Shown in pieces: positions 27,101 through 39,100 of a stretch of DNA of 64,000 nt. The notes beneath the pieces are model-generated. The model had not been told where the DNA came from, ran no database searches, and was given only the letters and a program-made list of their open reading frames with translations. This DNA comes from Loripinus fragilis (taxonomy: Eukaryota; Mollusca; Bivalvia; Lucinida; Lucinidae). Each line of letters opens with the position of its first letter. Position 1 is the first letter of the stretch. The stretch covers positions 3,977,701-4,041,700 of the forward strand of contig OZ026531.1 of assembly GCA_964019695.1 (NCBI GenBank). Reading direction: 5' to 3'. Both the position numbers and the translations under genes were made by a program.

Positions 27101-30100
27101 TTTTCTGGCATTTTTACTGTCAAAGTGAATGGATAGTGGGTACCTTGTGTAATTTGAACTTAGTCATTTTTAATATCAAAGTGAAAAGATAGTGGCGGGG
27201 GACATAAATTCTCTGAATTTGCTTGTTTGTTATGAGAACTTAACAGATGTATGAGTTCCTAAAAAACCCATGACAATATATTATATTATCAGTTACCTCT
27301 CATATTAACGGCCTTGATACACGTTGGCCTGATAGACAGTGTTGTCTTCTTTAGGTCAGCTTGACATTGCTCTTTATGAATCACAATGACGTTAAATGGG
27401 ACGAAAATCAATTATTAAGCCGTGACATGAAATTTCCAACAATGTGGTATGTGGGACCAGCAAAGCCTCAGATCAGCCTGCGCATACGCGCAGTCTGATC
27501 AGAGCCTTTGCTTGTCGCTTGAATATTCTGTGACTGTTTAGCTACTGAATGAACATCATTTGGAGTTTCTATGCTTTAAAGGAGGCTGCACAGGCTCGTC
27601 TGAGTCCGTGCTCGTCTGAGTCTACACTTGTCAAAATGCCACATTTTTGGAAATCACATGTCATGGCTCGATTAGGTCATTATTGTCATTCTGAATAGTG
27701 AACCCATGGGTAAACTGATAAATAGAATACTAGATTCGTGTCTTTTGATATAAAAGTTTACCAGTTTACCTCGGCTTCCGAAAATGCATTTTGAATCGCT
27801 CTGCAGAGTCTTGAGTCTTAAGCCCTTGCTTGGTAAACTTGATATAAAAAGAAACTCACCTACAAATAGCAGCACTTTAGTTAAGAGTGTGTAACGAAAA
27901 TTTAATTTTCTTATTTCTCAACCAAAACATACGTTGTGGGTACTCAAAAGAACCTTCTCAATGAGACGGTTCTTTTGAGCACCCAAAACATATGTTAGAA
28001 TTGATGGATAAGAAAATATTTACAATTTTACCCTGAAAAATTTTGTTTATCTAAACCTGTGATGTAGTGTTCTGTATTTATAGGTAAGCATTACTCTCTA
28101 TTTTAGGAAAATATCAGAGTCACTGGAAGCTGTTTGAGAATGGTATGGAGTTTGGTCACCGAATCTGGTGTTCTATCATAGTGGCCCCTAAAGAGACCCT
28201 TGAGCCATGTCAGACAGAGAAGGACTCCTTTAAAGTGGTTATTGATGACACTCACACACATGAACCTACTGGAGAACAACAGGTTAATTTAATTTATTAA
28301 TATAGGAAACAACCAGTAATTAACCAACAATGCCAATGTCAACCCTTAATGCGCCAATTGCAACAAAAGTTGTCTGCTTTTTTGGTCTGCTGAAATGTTT
28401 AAGAAGCCTCTTCGGCAAATAGTTAGGACCCAGATCAGACTGCTCCTATAGGAGCAGTCTGTTCTGGGTCCACGCTGTTTGCTTCTATACTTAATTAGTC
28501 AATATTGCTAGGCAATTATTTGCAGCAGACAACTTCAGCAGACAACATTTTCAGATGCATTTTTTTTCTTGGCGCTTTAAGGGTTAAATATGAGCAATTT
28601 TGTCAACACTTTTTGGTCATGTTGAGATATTTCCTGGTTTACTTTCTTAGGGGTCAATTGTCGTGAGTTTCCACTCACCGCAATCATTCTCCGTCAATTT
28701 CTTCCAAGGCCAAGGTCCTAAAGCTCAAGCTTTGCCAGTAGCTGTCTTGACCTTACTGTGGCCACATATTACAGATCTGTCTGATCATGGCCCTGTTGTT
28801 GCCCTGCAAGCACTGAAGGTTCAGCATGGTCAACAGCCAAGTTTCACGGAACACATGGCCATCACTCTTGTAAGAGAGGTATAGCTCCCTTAACTTTTTC
28901 CAGGCAGTTTTCACACAAGAAGTGACTGCCAGTTCACAGCCTTTACTAGTGGAAAGCATGTCATCAATGTAACAGAAGGAAGCTACCACCTCCAGCTTAT
29001 CAGGTCTGACATGGACTTCATTCTGTGGTCTGCCATCAATAGGGAAGGCTGTTCCCCAGTACAGTGCACACCTATAACCAGGGAACAAGGAAGCTACCAC
29101 CTCCAGCTTATCAGGTCTGACATGGACTTCACTACCAGGGGAGGGGGGGGGGGGTACTCTGATATTTTCATACATACGTAGGCTCGGTCATTTTTTGGTT
29201 CAACATTTTGAATTTCAATGTTTTTTGTGGTTTCCAGTAAAATGAATATTTTTGGGGGTATGAATATTTTGTGGATATTTTTTGGGGGGTCATCACTAAA
29301 TTGGACTATATTTAGTAGTGTTTACCCCAGGAACAAAAAAGGGCACGGCAACTTTATAAAAAAGGGCACTTCAAGCGCGCGACAAATGATCAAAAAGGGC
29401 ACTTTATGCGCACGCTGAGGGATCAAATAGGGCACATTTACTGTCTTTGTTCCCCTCCTCCCCCCCACACACACACCAAAGAGATACTTATATTCCCTGT
29501 TTATTTATTGTCTTTGCTCCCCTCCCAATCCAACATTCCTTCCTGTGTTCCTTCAATTAGATGTCCCTTTTAAAAGCTGTTCCCCAGCCTAAAAAGATCT
29601 TATGTTCCCTGTTCACTTATATGGTCTTTGTTCCTCTCAAAATCTAGCATTTATTTTGTTCTCTCATATCTAAAAAATGTCCCTTTTCCCCAAAACGATT
29701 GGGAGGAAAAATGTCAAAGGGAAATAAATGTTACTGTAATACATGTGCTAATATTTCAAGGGAGGTAAGTTGATAAAAAATGAAAATAATTAATTCATGC
29801 AGAAATATGATTTCTTTTTCAACACAATTAAAATGAAATTTACTTATAAGGTATTAACCTAGATCATTTTTATTACATATCAAGCAATAAAGCATTTAGT
29901 TAACCAAAAAATCACTAATTTAAAGGCACAGAAGAAAGTACCACAAACATTTGATAACCCTAAGAACTATATATGGTCATTGTTTAAACAGTATGATAAC
30001 GATGTCAACTTGACCTTGTCAAGTGCATGTACACTGGCCTGTCTGTAAACAGGTGCAGATTTCTTACGTAATCAGGCCACATATTGATCAAAATACTCAA

Positions 30101-33100
30101 GAATCTCCACTACGGCCAGAGTTACAAAGGAAAATTGACTTTCACACCAAGAAAAGGGACAGTTCTTATACAGAAAAAAGGCATGGCGCACAGGAAAAGG
30201 GCATTGCACTCCAAGAAAAGGGCATGGCGCAGCGCCATGCTAAAAGGGCCTAGGGGAAACACTATTTAGGGGTCATTTCTTTGCATTTTAGGATCTATTC
30301 TGAAGGTCAAGGTACAGAATGGGGGGTATTTTTTGGGTTGCTAAAATTTCAAATATTTTTTTTGGGATGCTTGAAATTCCAGATATTTTTTGCGGTGAAT
30401 GGTAGGTGCTGGGCCCGAGCCTATGTATGAAGAAAAAATAAGAGTACCCCCCCCCCCCCCCCCTGGGACTTCACTCTGCGGTGTGCCATCATAGGGTAGG
30501 CTGTTCCCCTGTACAGTGCACACCTATAACCAGGATTAGGTGTCAATGCATTGGAACCGGCTGCATTTCTTATGCACTCAGAGTTGGCAGCCATTGCAGT
30601 AGATGCTGCTATAGCCTACTGTAAAACAGTCTGCGGTCTTCTGTCAATAGGTTAGGCTGTTCCACTGTACAGTGCAGACCTATAACCATGATTAAATGTC
30701 AATTGGAACCTGCTTCATTTCTTATGGACCCAGTGTCAATAGGGCAGGCAATTCCCCTGTACAGTGTACACTTATAAGCAGGATTAGGTGCCAATGCATT
30801 GGAACCCGCTGCATTTCTTATGGACTTCACTCTGCGGTGCAGGCTGTTCCCCTGTACAGTGCACACCTATAACCAGGATAAGGTGTAAATGTAGTGGTAC
30901 CAGCTGCATTTCTGATGCATCCAGTTTTTTCAACCATTGCAGTAGATGCTGCTGTTGCCACCTGTAAACACTTACGTTTGGCGGTCATTTTATTTTGCCA
31001 CTATTGGCAGTCACAGAGAAAAATGCCCAAATAAAAAAAACACCAAAAAGATCAAAGAGTGCAAGACATGAACAATGAGACGGTTCTTTTGAGCACCCAA
31101 AACATAATTATGTTGAAACTCAGGGGTAAGAAATTATTTACAATTTTACGCTCAAAAAACTTTGTTTATCTAAACGTATGAGATATCTCCTATTTATTTT
31201 TGTTCAGGTTGAAGAAAGTAAACAAGGGGAAGAGGTTAAACAAGATATTGTGACAAGACTAACAGATGAGGATCATTTGAAGGAAGTATTTGTGAAAAAA
31301 GAAATTATGTCAGAACCAGTCAGACAGGAAGTTGAAGAACAACAGACCAGTCAGCAGGAAGCCAAGGAGCCCAGTCTACAGGAAGCCATGGAGCCCAGTC
31401 TACAGGAAGTGGTTCAGGAACCTGAGGAGGAAGTTGCAAAGGATGATGGGAATGTGCAAGATGAGAAAGAATCTCTGGAAGAGGGCTATGTCTTGTATAC
31501 AAGGGCTGGGGAAACTGAACCCAAGACACAACAAGAGGTGAGTAGAGAATATTTAGGCCTCAATTCGAGAAAATCTGACTTTGTTGCATGTGAACAACAA
31601 AAGCGCAGACCAGCCTGTGCATCATTTGCTATCTACATGGGTGAAAGTTTTCAGGATTAATCCTGAATTCAGGATCCATAGAAAGTCAGCCTCAAAATGC
31701 TGAATTAGGGAGATTATAATAGCTTCTCTGATTAATTTTCAAATTATCTAAACACATTTAAGCATGAAATTATCAATTTTTGTAGGCATCCTTGCAAGTT
31801 TCTAAAGTTCAGGATTTTGGAAATTTTGAACCTACACACATGTATCTGGAAAGTATAGAAATGAAACTTGTTTCTTTCAAAATTTTGATTTTTAAACTAG
31901 TCCTTGTAGCTGAGCCGGATGGTTTGAACTTTACATGGTTGCAAATCCACAAGACATATTTTCTCTCATCAAGGCCCATTTACTTTCATTGGGTGAAAAA
32001 TAAGTTGTTGAAAATTCACAAATTTTAACAAGTGCAAAAAAAATCTGACGCTTTCTTCACACAAGATGAAATAATTTTGATATTTACAAAAAAGTTAATC
32101 CTATTTATTTCAGATCATTTCACTTTAGTTGCATATTGGAGATTAACCCTTTACTCCATAATAACGGCTTTTGATGCCTTTGAAATATCATGTATTTGAA
32201 AATATTATAAAAAATGGAGCATTTGCTCTTTTGGAGCAAATGTGCCATTTTTCATAACATTTTCTAAAGTATTCAAAACTTAACTTAATTTTTTCTTGAA
32301 TTGTTTTCAATGTTGTCTAAAAATAGAAAATGATGTCACATAGCTCCAGATAAGGCTGCGTATTGCTTATATACGCAATTTCATGGACCTGAAAACGCAA
32401 TTAGTTTAATTTCTGTGCGTACAAAAACGCAATAAAAATCCTTGATACTCAATTCCGAACTTTTTCGTAGCGTATGACGCTATTGTGTTCTATTTGCGAT
32501 TGTCGTTTTTCGCATCACAAGCTGTTTTTGGGTACAAATTTATACACGGAGTCGCGCTGAATCTAGTTTATTAAATTTTAAACCAGTCTAGGAACATTCT
32601 TATCGCTGTTTAGCTATACCCAATATTTACACGATAACGACATTCGTCTCGCTTTTCAATAACAATGGCGTAACATGGGCGAAAAAAGCCCCAGAGCATA
32701 TTGAATGATATCATATCGTAACTAACTCTAATACCGCGTTGGTGGTTCGAAGAATCAAAGATGACTTGATAGATACGTTGGATTTTCGAAGTAAGTTGGA
32801 AATAGCGATCTCAGATATACTAATATTGCCATTGTGCTTTCCGAAAGCGAAACCGAAAGTAAACAAAAATCAGGAGAAACAAGGTCCGGTTTCATTGCTT
32901 ATTTGCTTTCAGATGGATACCCAATACAAAAACTTTAAAATACCCAATTTAAATTTGAAATACCCAATTAAGTCAAAAAGAGGTGGGTAAATACCCAATT
33001 GCCTCCAATCCTTATCTGGAGCTATGTGTCATGATCTAAAAATAGCCTAAGAAGTAAAGGGTTAAAGGACCTTGACCTTTGCGATAATAGGCATTGTTTA

Positions 33101-36100
33101 ATGCTCTTCAAAGCAACATTTGATTTGTTAACATTCTTTAGCAATTACTTTTACAGGCCTCCAGATAGGAGTACTTACTGGAAAATTATTTTTCTTATTT
33201 CTCAGCCTAAAACATAATGTTGTGGGTACTCAAAAGAGCCTCTCAAGGAGACGGTTCTTTTGAGCACCCAAAACACATGTTTAAATTAATGGGTAAGGAA
33301 ATAAATGCAATTTTAGGTGCACAAACAATCCTATCTGGACCTATGCATACCTTTATCATTGGAAATATTTTTTGTGAAAATAAATTTGCAACCATCAATT
33401 TCAGGCTGAGACTCTGAGCTCTGCTGTTGCCCAGCTGACAATATCTGGTGAAACTGGGGACCAGACAGGTGATGTTGCTATGGAGATGTTGAAGAGAAAC
33501 AAGGCACCAATCTCTCACACAACAACTCCAAATAACACACCATTTGGTGAGTAGCAATACCATTTTTCTTTCAAACCAGATAAGAGCTTTTGTGGTTTTC
33601 AACTTTTCACTTGTGCTAACATATCTTTTCTTGCATATAGTTTTATACTATCTGGGGGTAAGAACGCATTGTTACTTATAGCATCACTTGAGGTCTGTAA
33701 TTTGGTTGTAATGGAAGTCACATACATGATTAAGTGATGTCAACAACAAATGGGATATCTGATCATATAAAGGAGCCAACAAATAATCAAGCAAACATTT
33801 GATATCATTAACCCATTTAAAGAGACTAGGTCTGTAACCATGAACATTTTTCGAAAAAAATCTTTTATTTTTAAATCATTTGTAAAAATAGAAATTAAGT
33901 TATGTTTTCACAATAAACATGTTCAGTACAGCTGAAAACTGCATTGAAAAGTGAATTATCTGATAAAAACAGGTTCTCTTGTTCGCAATTATTTACGTCC
34001 TTCCAATAATTCTAGACAGCTGATTTTTAACATAAATGCTGTTGTTTTGATAGTGATAATTTGTTAAGATTTACGAAAATGGTAAAATGTTTACCTGAAT
34101 TTGAGTATTTTAATGTATTCTTGATAAATAGAACCTTTATTTCTAAAACCAGAAGACAAAAAGTGACAGACTATGCAGCTTTAAGCCCGGAGTCCTTTTT
34201 ATGGGATGTCAGCAAACAGTGCTGAAACAGATCATGCTTACAGAAAATCCTTTTAAAAAAATTTGAATGAAATTGAAACGTAGTACCCAACAACCCTTAA
34301 AGTTGTGCATGTAAAGTTAATTTTTAAGGACATTGATCTTGTTGAGCGATAAAATAGAAAAGGAAAAAATCTGTACATTGAGCAAGCCTAGTGATGCCAA
34401 TCAGTGATCCTCGGGATGGATTTTTCTATCTCACCCACACACTCATGATAACTTATAACCAGAGCACTCTTTCTTGACACTGACATATTTTTATTGGCCA
34501 TGAATAAAACTACACATGTACTTTTTTTTTGAGATGTGGTGGGGCCTGAGAATCTAATATTTTGCTATTTTTTACCTGACATATATCTTCATAAGTAATG
34601 GAAACTAATTTTCAAATACGCCTCCTTCCTAACTTCATTGTACCTTGACTTTGCCTGCAAGTGGTGACTTGTCAACTAATTTAAATACTGGAATCCTTTC
34701 TTTGTTACTATTTTTAGATGTGACACCTTCTAAAGTCTCCCAAACTGGAGACTTAGCCACCAGACCTGAAAGCTCTATCCAGCAGCAGTAGTGTTGAAGT
34801 TGTTCCCCTTGATTGTTCTGAACTCAAATTTGTGAACCCTCTAGGATCACATGAACCACATAATGAGAAAACTTTTAGTTTTTTTTTTAGATGCAGACCC
34901 GTGTGTGCATCTCTGCAGTCTGATAATCTTAATTCATTCATCCATTCTTAACCCATATAAGCATAGGTACTATTTGTGGGATATCTTATGATCTTTGTTA
35001 CTATTTTTAGATGTTCATTGTTACTATTTTTAGATGTGACGCCTCTAAAATCTCCGAACCCTGAGACTGAGGCACCAGACCTGAAAGCTCTCTCGAGCAG
35101 CAGTAGTGTTGAAGTTGTTCCCCTTGATGGTTCTGAGGATTCCCAAGCTGATCACTTGCAACAATATGTGCAGGAGAGAATGGCTAGTCTGGGGCTTAAA
35201 CCAGGTAGGATTCGAAACTAAAATTTGTGAACCCTCTAGGATCATTTGAACCACATAATGAGGAAACCCTAAGGGTTTTTTTTAGATGCAGACCAGTGTG
35301 TGCATCTCTGCAGTCTGATAGTCATAAGGCCAAATAAAAATACATGTGTTTAGGGTAACCCAACCCTACCTAAATTTACTGGTGAAACCTAGAATTTTTT
35401 TCAGTTTTTCCAGAAAAAAATATAATTTTATGCATTTCGCCTTTCAAAATGCATAAAATTATATATATTTTTCCAGAAAAAACAAATAACTAAAATAAAT
35501 GTGTGTGCCTAACCTACCTAAAATTTTCAGATCTTTTACTTGAAACCCACTTTTTTTTTATTTGGTCTAATTCATCCATTCTTAACCCGTATAATCGTAG
35601 GTTCCATTTTGGAACATCAGCAATCAGTGCAAAACCAGATCTGATGCTGCAGAATGTGGCCTCTGATCAGGTTCTGCACTGTTAGCTCACAGGATGTACT
35701 TTAAAAATTTGAATGAAATTGAAACTTACTACCCAACAATCTTAAATTCAAAATGAATTTGTCCAATTGATATGGGTGGGAAATTCCATTAGGCATAAAT
35801 GGACTAAATAGCATAATTGATACACTTGCTCCTTTCAATATTTCAAGACTTTATCAAGTCAATGTAGCTATGTAGCTGTGCAGACTAGTGTGAGTATTAC
35901 CTAGTCATACACTCTAAATAATCTGAAAAGAAGGATCTTTCCAAAAACTTGCAACATGCAAAAGGTTGACATTCTAGCTAGTCTCTGAAGCTGAGCAGAC
36001 TGGTTTGAGCCTTTCCTTGTAGCAAACCCCCAAAGATAGATTTTCAAGCAACAACCCCATTTTATATGGTAGCACTTCTTTGATTATATCAAAGGAGGAC

Positions 36101-39100
36101 CTCTCATTTTATAATTTTCAACAGTCTGGGCTCTATAAGGGCCACAGAGACTCTTAAAATTCATAATTCAGGGGTGTTGAAATAGTAAACTTTGATACTT
36201 GTCCAGGTACAAGCAAACTTTAATACTTGTGGAGGGACAACTAAATGGCCTTAATGTACTTGTCAAAGAAATTTTACTTGTCCCAAAGAATAGATAATTA
36301 GGTGATTACAGTATTCAAAATTTTCATTTGGGAGATATATTGTCGGATATATGGTGGGAAATTTAGTAATGGAGATGCGTCAGCGGAACTGTAAAACATG
36401 ATTTCAGTACGTATATCCGATGATATGCCGCCCCAAATTAAAAGTATGAATATGGTTATCACCATTCTAATGCACTAGTAGTATATTTTCTTCAAAAAGA
36501 CAGTGAAAATGCAGTATGTTGTGTCTACGGCCAGTGGCTGCCAGCTGCATAAAACTACTTGCGGCCAATGAAAAGCGACATTACTTAATGACATTCGGTT
36601 TGCGACAGCATATTGCAGGCTATACTGTTGCAAATTTATGAGTAATCCAATCATACGCAAGTGCATTAGCATGTACAATTTACTGATCTGGACATGTTAA
36701 GCATTGAATCTCTATTTTCATGTTTTCTTCACAGACATAGACGTTGAATCAATCAGTAGTGTCTCAGATGACGATGAAGATTCTAGCCTTAGTGATAGTG
36801 ACTACATCATTGTACCACTACCAGACTGTTTTGATATCAACAAACCTCTCACACGCTCCATGATGTCATTAATTCTCTCTATTTTCTTGTTTTCTTCACA
36901 GACATAGACGTTGAATCAATCAGTAGTGTCTCAGATGACGATGAAGATTCTAGCCTTAGTGATAGTGACTACATCATTGTACCACTACCAGACTGTTTTG
37001 ATATCAACAAACCTCTCACACGCTCCATGATGTCATTAATTCTCTCTATTTTCTTGTTTTCTTCACAGACATAGACGTTGAATCAATCAGTAGTGTCTCA
37101 GATGACGATGAAGATTCTAGCCTTAGTGATAGTGACTACATCATTGTACCACTACCAGACTGTTTTGATATCAACAAACCTCTCACACGCTCCATGATGT
37201 CATTAATTCTCTCTATTTTCTTGTTTTCTTCACAGACATAGACGTTGAATCAATCAGTAGTGTCTCAGATGACGATGTAGATTCTAGCCTTAGTGATAGT
37301 GACTACATCATTGTACCACTACCAGACTGTTTTGATATCAACAAACCTCTCACACGCTCCATGATGTCATTAATTCTCTCTATTTTCATGTTTTTCTTTA
37401 CAGACATAGACGTTGAATCAATCAGTAGTGTCTCGGATGACGATGAAGATTCTAGCCTTAGTGATAGTGACTACATCATTGTACCACTACCAGACTGTTT
37501 TGACATCAACAAACCTCTCACACGCTCCATGATGTCAAGCTTCACGTCTTCAGTGGAGAGAGGTCCAGGATCAGAGGATAACAATAACACCCTCTCAGTT
37601 GGTAGGTATCCTCAGTAGAGAAGAGTTGAGTACTCATATCTTAGTATAGTAAACCTTGAACACCATTAGCTAGAATGGGTATCCAATACTACCCACTAAA
37701 ACCATGATGGATTAACACATACATATTGATACAACACACTCCATGATGTCAAGTTTCTCATCTTCAGTGGAGAGAGGTCCCGGATCAGAGGATAACAATA
37801 ATACTCTCTCAGTTGGTAGGTGTACTTAGTAGAGAAGAGCAACAATCTCTCATATTAACTGCATCGTTATGTGAATCTGCAATGTTGTCTTTATCAGGTC
37901 AATATGACACTGCACTTTGAATAGACTAATAATGGCCCTACAAATTAATGCTTATCAAATATTTAAGTTTTGACTAGATTTAACGTATGGTAAAATTCGC
38001 TTCATTATTGTTAGTCTTTTTTTTCATTAAAATTCCGTAAATGTCACTAGCTAATTGTGTGTGGAAAATAGTCAGGGTGCGATTGAGCGACTGAGTAAAA
38101 TTGATAATTATGTCATAATCACCAATACAGTAAAACCTGTTCTTAGGCCGCCACTCAAATAAAAAAAGACCAAAATTGGTTTTCAAGACCAATTATTGCT
38201 TAATGAAGGTCAAAAGTTTTGCAGAATGCTCCAAGAGGAGCATTCTGCAATCTGCAATACTTTTGACCTTCAGTAAGCCACAGTTTGTCATTAAGATCTT
38301 TGTTTTGTCTATTTTTGAGTGGTCGCTAAAGACAGGTTTTACTGTACATAAAGAGTGAACCAAGGGGTAAACTGATAAATAGAATTCCAGGTTTGCGTCT
38401 TTTGATATAAAGTTATCAGACCTGGCCTGGAGAACATATGTGAATCAATCAGCTGAGCCTGAGGATTCAACATAACTTGAAGCTTTGCCTGGTAAACTTG
38501 ATATCAAAATACACTCCTAGTATTCTCTATATCTCCTGTAAAACCTTGATAACTTGAACACTGTTAGCTGGTATCAATACCCGCTTCAATCAAACTTAAT
38601 TTTGAAATGCATTAAGTTCAGACTAAAGGACATATTGTTTTAAATTTATTTTCAATATTATCAAAACTGTGATGTGAATAATTAAAAGAACCCTCTTATT
38701 GAGACCAAAGTTTTGATTATACACTAGTTATTAATAATAGGTCTTTAGAAGACAAATTAGGAAAGTGTAATTTCTGGTCCTGTAGACTTCATGGTAACTG
38801 GAACCAACTTTATTATATGAATGATGGCTTTATTTTGAAAATGATCTTTACTTATTAGAGATGCAATTACTCAAATACTGATCATACTTTGTACAGATAA
38901 TAGCACTAAATAATAATCTATTCTTTATTTTACAGGAAATAGTCCAGGCTTATCTATCGATGATATCATGAAGGCTTCAAGCAGTTTAACTGCTCGACCA
39001 ATGAGTCCCACCCTGGCTGACACATCTATCACCGACACAACAGTCACTGAACCATCCAATGCTGAACAAACTTCAAACAAATGTGCAATGACTGGTAGTC

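Noticed and set aside
27340..27400. CTTTAG/GTCAGCTTGACATTGC as an NBR1 exon resembling the start of exon 12
   Set aside because: The similarity is short, the frame does not match, and a similar sequence at 37890 shows it to be a dispersed repeat.
28663..28884. Plus-strand open frame as a possible extra NBR1 exon after exon 13
   Set aside because: The minus strand here encodes recognisable LINE reverse transcriptase tail, and the exon 13 to 14 junction already keeps the frame without it.
28753..29175. Minus-strand 140-codon frame as a host gene
   Set aside because: Its sequence is LINE reverse transcriptase plus the end of the neighbouring DNA transposon.
30023..30253. Frame with EKG/QEKG repeats
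   Set aside because: It lies inside the 29134-30467 transposon and comes from AAAAAGGGCA-type repeats.
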